Assembly (NCBI GenBank): GCA_040183005.1
Contig: JAMPIW010000007.1
Coordinates: 1-64,000 of the forward strand
DNA length: 64,000 bases
Direction of reading: 5' to 3'
Origin: Gammaproteobacteria bacterium
Lineage (GTDB): Bacteria; Pseudomonadota; Gammaproteobacteria; Ga0077554; Ga007554
Shown here: piece by piece, positions 17,521 to 28,604 of the stretch
How positions within the stretch are numbered: position 1 is the first letter of the stretch
How the letters are laid out: the number at the start of each line of letters is the position of its first letter
The notes under the pieces: model-generated
What the model was told of the DNA's origin: nothing
What the model saw: the letters and a program-made list of their open reading frames with translations, nothing else
Database searches by the model: none
Translations under genes and position numbers: made by a program

Positions 17521-19455
17521 TTATTGGCCCTGCTCTTTTCCTATTTGCGACCACCAGTGTAGTTTTCGTAACAGGGTTGTCTTCTTGTCTTGATGGGCCT
17601 GCATGCGGGTGAGAATGTCGTCAAGCGCACGTATTGCCTCCAGGATGTGGGATCCCTTGTTGAGCATGACGCATTCCGCTCGAACGCCTTGCGCCGCATC
17701 CGTTATCTCTGCGCGTGAAGGCAAGCCGGTTTTTGCCAGGTTTTCGAGCACCTGGGTTGCCCAGATCACGGGTATATGTGCCGCCTCACATAACCAAAGC
17801 ATCTCTTCTTGCACTTCCGCCAGCCGTTCATAGCCGTATTCGACAGCCAGATCGCCGCGTGCAATCATGATTCCAGCGCTGCTTGCACGCATCGCCGCGA
17901 GCAGAATTTCCGGCAGCTGCTGGAAGCCACGGGAGGTTTCAATTTTCAAGATGATCCCCATTCGGGGTACATCGAGTTTTTGTAGCCATTCTTGCAGGTC
18001 AACTACATCGGAGGCCTGCTGCGTGAACGATAATCCCACCAGATCCGCGTGTCTCACGACGAACCGCAAGTCTTCGACATCTGCGGCGGAGAGTGCCGGT
18101 AGCTTCAATTTGCTGTCAGGAAAATTAATGCCTTTTCCAGCACGCAATTTATCGCCGTTTTCCCGGGCGTGGGTGATGGTGACTTCTATCTGCTCTGCGG
18201 TGACTGATTTGATCACGCCCCCGATCTTTCCATCGTCAAACCAGATTCGTTCGCCCTGCCGTACATCAGAGAATATTTCTGGCAGCGTGCAGGGAATCAT
18301 GGCCGGTTTTATCAACCTATCTTTGTCGTCATGCTGGGCAGGGCGTCCAGGGGTTGAGGATTTTGTCAGGGTAAGCTGGTCATCTTTTATTAGGGTGATG
18401 TAGGCGTCTGTGTGGGGCAATTCCCCAACAATACACTTGGCGGATAGACGGGATTTATGACCTTTTTCCGCCAGGCGCCGGAGAGTAAGCGTGGTCCCGG
18501 CTAGAACGTAGGCAGTTTTTTCGCATTCTGCGCAGCAGGAGTCCGTTCCGTTCTTGATGATATTGAGCAGCCTCTTTTTGCCGCGCGCGTCAGTGAATTC
18601 TACGATATCCCCTTCCTGAAGGTGTTCCAGCCAATCCTGGGGGACGGGTAACATTGCATCAGCCCAAGTAAATTGGCTATGTGTTGCCTCCGAGTCCGAG
18701 GGGATCAGGCCGATGCGTACTGGGCTCGTTACGCGGCCCAGACTGTCGCGCGGGGGATGCCATTTTATGAATTGGGGACCAGCCTCGATCGCTCCGGTGC
18801 GTAGCTTAGGGCCGGCAAGGTCCATCAGGATATGGCATTGTTTTCCCGATTCACGTTCGGCTTTGCGTATTTTTGAGATCATCCGTTTCCATGTGATCGC
18901 ATCGTCATGTGCGCAATTGATGCGTGCGCAGTCCACGCCGTTTTTCAGCCATCCCAGTACCATCGAGTAGTCGTCTGCGGCGTCGCTTGGCAGGGTGACC
19001 ATGATGCGCACCTTCCTACTCTTCGGGGGTGCGCCAAGCAGTGTGTCGGTGTGTGTATTTAACAAAAGCTCACCAATAGCAGGGCCGCCGGGCTGACATT
19101 CGTCAAAATCCAGGGGTGAGGTGGGGTCCAGCAATCGGCGAAGCACCGTGAGGAGGGTGTCGATGGCGGCCATCGCGTGCGATTCGGCACGCCCCAGCGA
19201 CGATAGGCCGAAGCGCGCCAGCTTCTTTTGCAGGTCGCGGATATCATGGCGGCGCAGCGCAAGATAATGTACGAGATTTCGTGCGCTCGCGACGTGATCG
19301 GGGTGAATGTCACGTGGCTCCGCAAAGAAGGCAGATTCCAATCTGGTCATGTCTTCGCGCAGAGTACTTAACTCGTCGATCAGCGCTTTTAGCTTCCCGC
19401 GCGTTTTGTCAGGTCGATTGTGATGCGGAGGTTTTGCCTTGTCTGCACGGGTCAT
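17521..19455 (-). CDS. Atypical pyruvate kinase-like protein
   Basis: A 644-residue relative of pyruvate kinase. Residues 1 to about 130 are an added charged, helical domain not found in normal enzymes. The catalytic barrel follows: RIMVTLP near 150, RINCAHDD near 175 (normal enzymes have RxNxSH, so a serine is alanine here), MDLAGPKLRTG near 210, ILKIETSRGF and MIARGDLAVEYGYERL near 490-530, and WATQVLENLAKTGLPSRAEITDAA near 555. The usual LSGETAxGxYP loop is replaced by LNKGSHILEAI and the C-terminal regulatory domain is missing. The B-domain region is enlarged and contains CCAEC. The lysine and Mg-binding acidic residues remain, so it may be active, but its substrate is uncertain. Start set at ATG 19455; a TTG lies 33 bp upstream. 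Confidence 0.82.
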   Translation of the reverse strand: MTRADKAKPPHHNRPDKTRGKLKALIDELSTLREDMTRLESAFFAEPRDIHPDHVASARNLVHYLALRRHDIRDLQKKLARFGLSSLGRAESHAMAAIDTLLTVLRRLLDPTSPLDFDECQPGGPAIGELLLNTHTDTLLGAPPKSRKVRIMVTLPSDAADDYSMVLGWLKNGVDCARINCAHDDAITWKRMISKIRKAERESGKQCHILMDLAGPKLRTGAIEAGPQFIKWHPPRDSLGRVTSPVRIGLIPSDSEATHSQFTWADAMLPVPQDWLEHLQEGDIVEFTDARGKKRLLNIIKNGTDSCCAECEKTAYVLAGTTLTLRRLAEKGHKSRLSAKCIVGELPHTDAYITLIKDDQLTLTKSSTPGRPAQHDDKDRLIKPAMIPCTLPEIFSDVRQGERIWFDDGKIGGVIKSVTAEQIEVTITHARENGDKLRAGKGINFPDSKLKLPALSAADVEDLRFVVRHADLVGLSFTQQASDVVDLQEWLQKLDVPRMGIILKIETSRGFQQLPEILLAAMRASSAGIMIARGDLAVEYGYERLAEVQEEMLWLCEAAHIPVIWATQVLENLAKTGLPSRAEITDAAQGVRAECVMLNKGSHILEAIRALDDILTRMQAHQDKKTTLLRKLHWWSQIGKEQGQ

Positions 19456-19626
19456 TGCGATATTACCTGCGGTTATTATGCGTTCCAACCACTCTTATTA
19501 TCACGCGATTGTTACTTCGATGTGAATTTGTCTGATTATGAAATGCGATTGCTTCGATAGGTGGTAATTTATGTCTGTTTAGTGATATTAAATGGGTTCT
19601 CGGCTTGGTACGAGTTGCATTGATTA

Positions 19627-22305
19627 ATGAAAATTCACCACCTCACTGTTGACGAAGCACTCCATAGTCTGCGCAGTGGTCCGGAGGGGCTGGCTGAAAG
19701 CGAGGTGCGGCGTAGGCTGGCGGAGTTTGGTCCTAACCGCGTGGAGCAGCTACGGCGCGAATCGCTGGTGTTGCGCTTTCTGAAGGGATTTGTCCATTTT
19801 TTTGCCCTGATCCTGTGGGTGGCGGCGGGTCTGGCCTTTGTTGCGGAATTCAGCGAACCTGGGAAGGGCATGGGTATGCTGGGTTTCGCCATTCTGGGTG
19901 TGATCCTGCTCAATGGCCTGTTCTCCTTCTGGCAGGAATACCGGGCGGAGAAGGCCATAGCTGCGCTGGAAAGGCTGCTGCCCCATCAGGTGAAGGTGCT
20001 GCGGGAGGGCAAGGTACGGGTGATTCCTGCGCAAGACGTGGTGCCGGGTGATGTGATCCTGCTGGAGGAGGGGGACGATATCCCCGCCGACTGCCGCCTG
20101 ATCGAGGCATTTGGGGTGCGGGTGAACAATGCCACTGTTACCGGCGAGTCACTGCCCCAGGCCAGGGATGTGAATCCTAGCAGCGAAGAAGAGTTGATCC
20201 GCGGCAAGAATATTCTGCTTGCAGGTACATCGCTGGTTTCCGGCGAGGCCCGCGCCCTGGTCTTCGCCACCGCCATGCACACCGAATTTGGCAAGATCGC
20301 TCATCTGACCCAGACCACGGGCGAGATGTTGTCCCCTCTGCAAAAGGAAATCATCCAGCTCAGCCGGCTGGTGGCGCTGTTGGCGTCGGGGCTGGGGGTG
20401 GTGTTCTTCTTCATCGGCCAGGCGTTGGGACTGTCTTTCTGGGAAAATTTTATCTTCGCCATCGGCATCATAGTGGCGAATGTCCCCGAGGGACTGCTGC
20501 CCACCGTTACCCTGGCCCTGGCGATGGGCTCACAGCGCATGGCCAAACGTAATGTCCTTATCCGGCACCTGCCTGCGGTCGAGACGCTGGGTTCGGCGAC
20601 GGTGATCTGCACCGACAAGACAGGCACGCTCACCCAGAACCGCATGACGGTGAAGCGGCTCTTCTTGTCTGGCCAGTTTTATGACAATGCTGCGATGGAG
20701 CGGCTGTCTGACCTGAAAGAGACCCACCGCCCCTTTTTCGAGGGGGCGTTGCTGTGCCATAACCTGAAAGAGACCGGAAAGGCGGGAGGCGAAGAGTGGC
20801 TGGGTGACCCCATGGAGGTGGCCTTGGTGCAGATGGCAAAACAAGTTATGCCGGAAGGGCTGGTCGTCCCGCGCATTGATGAGATCCCCTTTGACGCGGG
20901 GCGCAAGCGCATGTCCACGCTTCATCGGGGTTCCGATGGCTTGATCCTCTATACCAAAGGGGCGCTGGAGATGGTGCTGCCGTTATGCCGGCAGGTACAG
21001 ATCGGGGAGACCGCCCAGCCGCTTACCGCCGAAGTGAGCGCGCAATTTTTGCAAGCCCAGGAGGCCATGGCGGAGCAGGGGCTGCGGGTGCTGGCCTTCG
21101 CTCACCGGCCTGTCTGCGAAGGGTATGACAAAGATCATCTGGAGCAGAATCTGATCCTGGCAGGGCTGGTGGGGCTGGAAGACCCGCCCCGGCCCGAGGT
21201 GCCCGCCGCCATACAGAAGTGCAAGGAGGCGGGCATCAAAGTAATTATGGTCACCGGCGATCACCCCCATACTGCCAGCGCTATTGCCCGGGAGATCGGC
21301 CTGGTCCAGTCGAACAGCCCTGTCGTCATTACCGGCGATCACCTGCGGCGGCTATCCAATACCCAGCTCCAGCTGGCGTTAGACGCCCCAGAGATCATCT
21401 TCGCTCGCGTTGCCGCCGACCAGAAGATGCGCATTGTCAGTGCCTTGAAGCGCAAAAACGAGATCGTGGCGGTGACGGGCGACGGGGTGAACGACGCCCC
21501 GGCGTTGAAAAAGGCCGACATCGGCATCGCCATGGGGATAGCCGGCACTGATGTCGCACGGGAAGCCGCCGACATGGTGCTGATGGATGATAACTTCGCC
21601 AGCATCGTCGCCGCTATCGAGGAGGGACGGGCTGTGTTTGATAACATCCGAAAATTTCTCACTTATATTCTGACCTCCAATATTCCGGAACTCATTCCCT
21701 ATCTGGCATTTGTCCTATTCAAGATCCCGCTGCCTCTGACCATCATCCAGATCCTTGCCGTGGACCTGGGCACGGACATGCTGCCCGCGCTGGGGCTGGG
21801 CACGGAAAAACCTGATCCCCGCATCATGCAGCGCCCGCCGCGCCCGCGCGGGGAACGCCTGTTAAGCGGCTCGCTGATGTTGCGTGCCTACCTGTTTTTG
21901 GGGGGCATGGAGGCGGTAGCGGCGATGGCCGCATTTTTCTATGTCCTGCACGGCGCGGGATGGCAGTACGGACAGATGTTGCCGCACGATGATCCTCTCT
22001 ATCTCCAGGCCACCACGGCATGTCTGAGTGCGATTATCGTCATGCAGGTGGTTAATGTCTTTCTGTGCAGGAGCGACAGGGACTCAGTGATTTCCCGTGG
22101 GTTTTTCAGCAACAAACTGATGTTGTTGGGCATTGCTGCGGAGATCACATTGATTCTCTTTATTGACTATAGCCCGTGGGGCAACTTGCTGTTCGGCACT
22201 GCACCCATTTCCGCTGAGGTGTGGCTGTTTGTCCTCCCGTTTGCGCTGGGTATGCTGATACTGGAGGAGCTGCGCAAGTGGGCGGTGAGGAAGTTTTTGA
22301 AATAA
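19627..22305 (+). CDS. P2-type cation-transporting ATPase
   Basis: An 892-residue ion pump with about ten membrane segments. Actuator motif VTGES is near residue 174, the phosphorylation site CTDKTGTLTQNRM near 329 and the hinge TGDGVNDAP near 616. The M4 ion-binding stretch NVPEGLLPTVTLALA, followed by AVETLGSATVICTDKTG, resembles Na,K-ATPase and related P2 pumps more than the PEAL/PEGM calcium pumps. Likely ions are Na+, K+, Ca2+ or Mn2+. The membrane end (IPELIPYLAFVLFKIPLPLTI) keeps the residues expected in M5-M6. It stands alone with a weak ribosome site. Confidence 0.9.
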   Translation: MKIHHLTVDEALHSLRSGPEGLAESEVRRRLAEFGPNRVEQLRRESLVLRFLKGFVHFFALILWVAAGLAFVAEFSEPGKGMGMLGFAILGVILLNGLFSFWQEYRAEKAIAALERLLPHQVKVLREGKVRVIPAQDVVPGDVILLEEGDDIPADCRLIEAFGVRVNNATVTGESLPQARDVNPSSEEELIRGKNILLAGTSLVSGEARALVFATAMHTEFGKIAHLTQTTGEMLSPLQKEIIQLSRLVALLASGLGVVFFFIGQALGLSFWENFIFAIGIIVANVPEGLLPTVTLALAMGSQRMAKRNVLIRHLPAVETLGSATVICTDKTGTLTQNRMTVKRLFLSGQFYDNAAMERLSDLKETHRPFFEGALLCHNLKETGKAGGEEWLGDPMEVALVQMAKQVMPEGLVVPRIDEIPFDAGRKRMSTLHRGSDGLILYTKGALEMVLPLCRQVQIGETAQPLTAEVSAQFLQAQEAMAEQGLRVLAFAHRPVCEGYDKDHLEQNLILAGLVGLEDPPRPEVPAAIQKCKEAGIKVIMVTGDHPHTASAIAREIGLVQSNSPVVITGDHLRRLSNTQLQLALDAPEIIFARVAADQKMRIVSALKRKNEIVAVTGDGVNDAPALKKADIGIAMGIAGTDVAREAADMVLMDDNFASIVAAIEEGRAVFDNIRKFLTYILTSNIPELIPYLAFVLFKIPLPLTIIQILAVDLGTDMLPALGLGTEKPDPRIMQRPPRPRGERLLSGSLMLRAYLFLGGMEAVAAMAAFFYVLHGAGWQYGQMLPHDDPLYLQATTACLSAIIVMQVVNVFLCRSDRDSVISRGFFSNKLMLLGIAAEITLILFIDYSPWGNLLFGTAPISAEVWLFVLPFALGMLILEELRKWAVRKFLK

Positions 22306-22343
22306 ACCATGGAAAAAACCCTTCGTCATCCGATATATAAGAT

Positions 22344-23546
22344 ATGGCTAATGCACCAGTAAAGTCCTCATCTCCTACCACGCCGAAAGTGGCTCTGATC
22401 ATGTCCGGCGGCGGTGCGCGCGCGGCTTATCAGGTGGGGGTGCTCAAGGCGATTGCCGAGTTATTGCCCGATGATGCCAAAAATCCCTTTCCTATCATTT
22501 GCGGCACCTCGGCGGGCGCAATTAATGGCGCGGCGCTGGCCATTTATGCGACGCACTTTCAGGAAGGTGTTCGGCGGCTGACGATGATCTGGCATAACTT
22601 TCAAGTGCATCATGTATACCGTGCCGATGCCCTGGGTATCATGGCGAGTGGCGGTCATTGGTTGGCGGCCTTGTTGTCCGGTGGGTTGGGCAAGCGTAAT
22701 CCACGTTCTCTGCTTGATCGCGCACCCTTGACGCATCTACTGAACCGCTATCTGCCCTGTGAAAAAATTCAGGAATCTATAGATGCCGGTGCGCTTCATG
22801 CCTTCAGCGTGGCTGCGTCTGGATATACATCTGGGCAATCCGTAAATTTTTTCCAGGGTGCTGCGTCATTGATTCCTTGGCAACGGGCGCGGCGCGTGGG
22901 ATGTGCGGCTGAGATTACTGTTGAGCATTTGATGGCATCCTCGGCGATACCCTTCATTTTTTCAGCAGTGAAGATCAATAGGGAGTATTTCGGTGATGGC
23001 TCAATGCGCCAAGTCGCCCCCCTCAGTCCGGCATTGCACCTTGGGGCGGATCGTGTGCTGGTGATCGGTGTGCGTCAGGAGTCCGAAGAGCAGCCGCCGC
23101 GTGTTAAGTCGCGTGATTATCCTTCACTGGCACAGATAGCAGGCCATGTCTTGAACAGCATCTTTCTTGACAGTCTGGAGGTTGATATGGAGCGCCTGCA
23201 GCGTGTCAATCAAACGCTCAAGGTTATTCCGGCAGAGTATTTGAGCGAGGGTGGTGTCTCATTGCGTCCCGTTGAGGTTATGGCCGTCTCGCCCAGTGAG
23301 GATCTGGCGAAGATTGCCGAACGCCACGCGCACCGCCTGCCGCGCCCGGTACGCTACCTGTTGCGCGGTATTGGCGCCTTTAATCGTAATGGTTCCAATC
23401 TTGTTAGCTATTTGTTGTTCGATAAAAGTTATTGCCGTGAATTAATTGCGCTTGGTTATGACGACGCCATGAAAAACAAGGAACACCTACTGGATTTTTT
23501 GAATGTAGAACCGCACTCGTGCCCTTTAGGGCAAAAGCAGGCCTAA
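22344..23546 (+). CDS. Patatin-like phospholipase
   Basis: A 400-residue protein of the patatin family, which cleaves acyl chains from lipids. The oxyanion stretch SGGGARAAYQVGVL is near residue 22, the nucleophile elbow GTSAG near 53-57, and the catalytic aspartate in YFGDGSMRQ near 215, giving the Ser-Asp dyad. There is no signal peptide, so it acts in the cytoplasm or at the inner membrane face. It follows the P-type ATPase by 38 bp and may share its transcript. Its end touches the convergent pseudopilin gene. Confidence 0.9.
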   Translation: MANAPVKSSSPTTPKVALIMSGGGARAAYQVGVLKAIAELLPDDAKNPFPIICGTSAGAINGAALAIYATHFQEGVRRLTMIWHNFQVHHVYRADALGIMASGGHWLAALLSGGLGKRNPRSLLDRAPLTHLLNRYLPCEKIQESIDAGALHAFSVAASGYTSGQSVNFFQGAASLIPWQRARRVGCAAEITVEHLMASSAIPFIFSAVKINREYFGDGSMRQVAPLSPALHLGADRVLVIGVRQESEEQPPRVKSRDYPSLAQIAGHVLNSIFLDSLEVDMERLQRVNQTLKVIPAEYLSEGGVSLRPVEVMAVSPSEDLAKIAERHAHRLPRPVRYLLRGIGAFNRNGSNLVSYLLFDKSYCRELIALGYDDAMKNKEHLLDFLNVEPHSCPLGQKQA

Positions 23547-24127
23547 ATGCAGGTTAAGGGCTTGCCATCACTTTTATTGTGCGCAATGCGCGGACGACCT
23601 GAGTTGGATAACACAATCGCGCGGGCTTTCAATGGACCGCGCGCATCGCAAAAAGTAAACGTGTCGTTCGTGCCGCCCGAACTGCCCTGCGGCTGAAAAA
23701 CAACAGGCTGGTGGCTCCCCGATTTTATCGTGAAACTATCATTCACGGCGCTTTGCAGGCGCAATACCATCTCCTTGTTCCCGTGTTTCCTGTCTGAGTT
23801 GTCATCGACGAAGACGATCCATCCTTCATGCCAGGCGGAGTGCTTGGCGCAATTCTGTTGATCGGCGCTGGGACAGAGCACCACCCGCGCTCCTCGGTGA
23901 ATCGCCTCGCTACGCGCCAGGTTGAGATGCGCCATTAAATCATTCACCCGCGCCACCATACGATTGTCCATGAGCAGGTTTTGCAGCGAAGGCGCGGCGG
24001 AGATGGCGATAATCCCGGTAATGGCGAGAGTGGTCAGCAACTCAATCAATGTGAAGGCGGATTGCCCTGATTTACGGGTTGTTGCTGCGTAATGGGGGGA
24101 TAAAATCAGGTGTTTATTGTTGTGCAT
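23543..24127 (-). CDS. Type IV pilin-like pseudopilin (GspH/FimT family)
   Basis: A 194-residue minor pilin. A short positively charged leader ends in QSA, followed by the conserved methylated segment FTLIELLTTLAITGIIA (about residues 25-41). The residue before the cleavage site is alanine instead of the usual glycine, which prepilin peptidases tolerate less well. The rest matches the GspH/FimT domain, with NLLMDNRMVARVNDLMAHLNLARSEAI and WIVFVDDN. It stands alone, unlike most fimT genes, which sit in minor-pilin clusters. It may contribute to type IV pilus assembly or DNA uptake. Confidence 0.88.
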   Translation of the reverse strand: MHNNKHLILSPHYAATTRKSGQSAFTLIELLTTLAITGIIAISAAPSLQNLLMDNRMVARVNDLMAHLNLARSEAIHRGARVVLCPSADQQNCAKHSAWHEGWIVFVDDNSDRKHGNKEMVLRLQSAVNDSFTIKSGSHQPVVFQPQGSSGGTNDTFTFCDARGPLKARAIVLSNSGRPRIAHNKSDGKPLTCI

Positions 24128-24233
24128 ACGAGGCTCAGCCAGAAAGTGGTTTATTTGTTGCCCCTTCCCTGGCGGAATTTTCAGGATAATTATGACAAAG
24201 CAGCCCCACGAAAGGCAAGTATCAGCGCCTTGT

Positions 24234-24247
24234 TTGATTTATATCAA
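24234..24247 (+). promoter_or_regulatory. FNR box, class I position
   Basis: TTGATTTATATCAA is a perfect FNR consensus. A -10-like TATAGT lies at 24290-24295, so the predicted start is 24302 and the box centre is at -61.5, the standard class I position. The next gene starts at 24339. The -35 hexamer is weak, as expected for an activated promoter. Confidence 0.72.
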
Positions 24248-24338
24248 ACAAACTGTTTAATCAGCTTTCTTCTGAATCAATTTTGTGATTATAGTGAACC
24301 TGCGCGGAAAACAAGGGAATTGTTCAAGGGGGAAATCA

Positions 24339-24680
24339 ATGCCGAATGAGATCGATCCGATAGTAGGAAACTGGTACCGGCATTTGGATAAAGGTCAAGA
24401 ATTCCAAGTGATTGTTGTGGGCGAGATTGACCGTGTTGTCGATATTCAGCATTTCGATGGAGACGTAGAGGCGCTGGATTTGGACACGTGGTATGACATG
24501 GATGTGGAATTGATCGAGGCCCCAGAAGATTGGACCGGACCCGTGGATGATGTTGAGCGGGATGATTTGGGGTATGAGGAAACAGATATGGAAACCAAAG
24601 AATGGTCAGAGTCCCTGGAGGAGGTGCGAAGTACCGGGGAAGAACGGCAAGGCCAAGGATCGATAGAAGAGGAGGGTTAA
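24339..24680 (+). CDS. DUF6763-family small protein, predicted FNR-activated
   Basis: A 113-residue acidic protein. The start is ATG at 24339, after GGGGGAAATCA; a longer frame from 24285 would run through the promoter. The core PIVGNWYRHLDKGQEFQVIVV and the following DIQHFDGDVEALDLDTWY, then EDWTGPVDDVE, look like DUF6763, a small family of unknown role in gammaproteobacteria (family name from memory, not searched). The C-terminal 35 residues are a low-complexity acidic tail. The perfect FNR box upstream suggests expression at low oxygen. Confidence 0.8.
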   Translation: MPNEIDPIVGNWYRHLDKGQEFQVIVVGEIDRVVDIQHFDGDVEALDLDTWYDMDVELIEAPEDWTGPVDDVERDDLGYEETDMETKEWSESLEEVRSTGEERQGQGSIEEEG

Positions 24681-24681
24681 C

Positions 24682-24771
24682 ATGAATTCTTTATCACAAC
24701 AACAGCTTGCGGACTTCCGGGCGCGTTGTCGCTATTGGAGCTGCTGCGGGCGGCGCTATGGGGAGATCTAG
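24682..24771 (+). CDS. Possible small protein, 29 residues
   Basis: A short frame begins 1 base after the DUF6763 stop, with a very strong ribosome site (GAGGAGGG) ending five bases before the ATG. The product starts MNSLSQQQLADFRARC and is basic with several cysteines (RCRYWSCCGRRYG). The strong start signal and tight spacing argue for translation; the short length and lack of known relatives argue against a conserved function. It could instead be the broken start of a longer gene. The gap 24772-25007 that follows holds no gene; it has a small CACCTTCACGGTG hairpin and nothing else recognised. Confidence 0.35.
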   Translation: MNSLSQQQLADFRARCRYWSCCGRRYGEI

Positions 24772-25007
24772 CCGCTGGGATCGAAAACGAATATCTGTGA
24801 TCTCTCCCACTTTTTGCCCCAAGGGCAGGCATTGCCACCTCATTGTCACCTTCACGGTGATTACGGTGGCCTCGTGCTCGCTACGATCCCTAAGTCCGAC
24901 AGGCTGCTAGGTTTAATTAGGGTGTTATTGAAATTCGCTTTTCTCGCAACACTCCGAAAAGGTTGGATAATTTCCAGCGCGTAGTTGGGGTGGGAACGGA
25001 ACCCGGG

Positions 25008-26420
25008 TTACATCGCTTTTCGCTCAGACTTGCTGGTTTCAAACCACGCTAATTTATCCCGCAACATCACAACCTCTCCCACGATCAGCAAGGTGGGCGC
25101 ATGCACCTCAGTCGTGGCGACTATGCCTGGCAGAGTTTCCAGTGTGCCGATGATGACACGCTGGCGAGGAGTGGTGCCTTGTTGTATCAGGGCGATGGGT
25201 CTGTCTGCGGGCATGCCGTGATTGATTAATTCCCTGCATAAAATATCCAGGCCTGCCAGCCCCATGTAGATCACGACGGTCTGTTGGGGTTGCACCAGAT
25301 TCGCCCAGTTGAGGTCCATCGAACCATTCTTGAGGTGTCCAGTGACGAACACCACGGATTGCGCGTAATCGCGGTGGGTGAGGGGAATGCCGGCGTAGCT
25401 GGCGCAGCCGGAGGCGGCGGTGATGCCGGGGACGATCTGGAATTGGATGCCTTCTTCGGCGAGGGTTTCAATCTCTTCGCCACCGCGCCCGAAGATGAAG
25501 GGGTCGCCGCCTTTCAAACGCAGCACGCGCTTGCCTTCTTTGGCGAGACGGACTAATTCCTGATTGATTTCTTCTTGTCGCAGGGTGTGATAGGCGCGTT
25601 TTTTTCCGACGTAGATACGTTCGGCTTCGCGCCGAACCAGGTCTAATATTTCCGGTGTCACCAGACGGTCGTAGAGTACGACATCGGCCTGCTGCATCAG
25701 GCGCAGGGCGCGGAAGGTAAGCAGGTCGGGATCGCCGGGGCCGGCACCGACCAGATAGACTTCACCGCATTCCAGGGAGTCTGTGTTTGATGCGTCTTCC
25801 AATGCCGTCTGGATGGCGGCGGCGGCCTCATCGTCACGGCCGTTGTATACCATTTCGGCAACCGGGCCTTGGAAAATCTTTTCCCAAAAACGGCGGCGTT
25901 GTGTGGTGTTTTCAAAGCGCTGTTTTACTGGGTCGCGGAAACGTGCCGCCAGTTCGGCCAGTCGCCCGTACGATGCCGGTATCAGCGTCTCCAGCCGTGC
26001 GCGCAACAGCCGCGCCAGCACGGGGGACGCGCCGCCGGTGGAGATTGCGGCGATGACCGGCGAGCGGTCGATGATGGAGGGGAGGATGAAGCTGCATAGC
26101 TCCGGTTGATCGACCACATTGACGGGAATGCCGCGCTGTTTGGCTGATTCGGAAATCAGTTGATTGACAGCGATGTCATCCGTTGCTGCGATAGCCAGTG
26201 CCGTACCGGCCAAATCAGATTCTTGAAAATGGGCGGCGCGGTGCTGGATTTTCCCCGCAACGCGCAACTCGGTCAGCGCATCATTCAACAGCGGCGATAC
26301 CACGGTTACCCGCGCTCCGGCGCGCAGCAGCAGGCCAACCTTGCGCATGGCTATTTCGCCACCGCCAGCTACCAGGCATGGCTGATTTTTTATATTGAGA
26401 AATACCGGCAGAAAATCCAC
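25008..26420 (-). CDS. cysG: Siroheme synthase, fused three-function enzyme
   Basis: Makes siroheme for sulfite and nitrite reductases. The 470-residue product joins an N-terminal precorrin-2 dehydrogenase/ferrochelatase (VDFLPVFLN, then [19 protein letters not shown]-binding near residue 20) to a C-terminal uroporphyrinogen-III methyltransferase ([39 protein letters not shown]-like [13 protein letters not shown]). I start it at GTG 26420, where it matches the E. coli CysG N terminus; the longer frame to 26498 runs through a palindromic repeat. It follows serS on the same strand, as in many gammaproteobacteria. Confidence 0.93.
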   Translation of the reverse strand: MDFLPVFLNIKNQPCLVAGGGEIAMRKVGLLLRAGARVTVVSPLLNDALTELRVAGKIQHRAAHFQESDLAGTALAIAATDDIAVNQLISESAKQRGIPVNVVDQPELCSFILPSIIDRSPVIAAISTGGASPVLARLLRARLETLIPASYGRLAELAARFRDPVKQRFENTTQRRRFWEKIFQGPVAEMVYNGRDDEAAAAIQTALEDASNTDSLECGEVYLVGAGPGDPDLLTFRALRLMQQADVVLYDRLVTPEILDLVRREAERIYVGKKRAYHTLRQEEINQELVRLAKEGKRVLRLKGGDPFIFGRGGEEIETLAEEGIQFQIVPGITAASGCASYAGIPLTHRDYAQSVVFVTGHLKNGSMDLNWANLVQPQQTVVIYMGLAGLDILCRELINHGMPADRPIALIQQGTTPRQRVIIGTLETLPGIVATTEVHAPTLLIVGEVVMLRDKLAWFETSKSERKAM

Positions 26421-26454
26421 GCTAAAGAACCTTAATGATTGCCAATGCACAAGG

Positions 26455-26510
26455 GTAGGGTGCGTCTCACGCACCGTATGAAAATGAAAGGTGCGCATGG
26501 CGCACCCTAC
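26455..26510. repeat. Palindromic REP-like repeat (GTAGGGTGCG type)
   Basis: GTAGGGTGCG at the left and CGCACCCTAC at the right, with inner arms GCACC and GGTGC, lie between serS and cysG. The ends are the same as in the repeat at 10774-10824, so both belong to one dispersed family. It could attenuate cysG expression relative to serS. Confidence 0.8.
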
Positions 26511-26522
26511 AGGGTTTTCGAG

Positions 26523-28185
<1,663 letters not shown>

Positions 28186-28189
<4 letters not shown>

Positions 28190-28560
28190 ACCTGCCTCCC
28201 GATAATGATGCCCAGCCATGTGACGGTGATGCACACGCCGACACTTAGCAGAATATTCAGCAGCGCTTTTACTGTTTCACCTGCCTCAAGCAAATTAACT
28301 GTTTCAATGGAAAAGCTGGAGAAGGTGGTGAAGCCACCGAGCAATCCCACCAGCAATGCTGCACGCCATTCCCCGCTCATATTGAATCTGTCAATCAACA
28401 GGACGTAAAGCAGCCCCATGATGAAGGACCCCACCACATTGACTGCCAGCGTTCCATACGGAAAGGCGCGCCCAAGGATGCCATGCACGCCGGTGGACAT
28501 CAAAAAGCGCAGCACGGAACCCACGGCACCGCCTGCGGCGATCAGGAAAATCTGGTTCAA
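28186..28560 (-). CDS. crcB: Fluoride efflux channel CrcB (Fluc)
   Basis: A 124-residue membrane protein with four membrane segments that dimerises into a fluoride channel. Conserved stretches GGAVGSVLRF, GTLAVNVVGSF (pore asparagine) and GLLGGFTTFSSFSIE (phenylalanine box and central Na+ region) are intact. It is co-transcribed with a DUF190 gene and serS. I looked for a fluoride riboswitch in the 45 bp upstream and saw none. Confidence 0.94.
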
Positions 28561-28604
28561 ATTTTCTGTTTTTTTATACGGTGTAACTGATTGAGTACAA
28601 TTTG

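Noticed and set aside
28561-28604. Possible fluoride riboswitch upstream of crcB
   Set aside because: The short AT-rich sequence lacks the conserved pseudoknot-forming motifs of that riboswitch.
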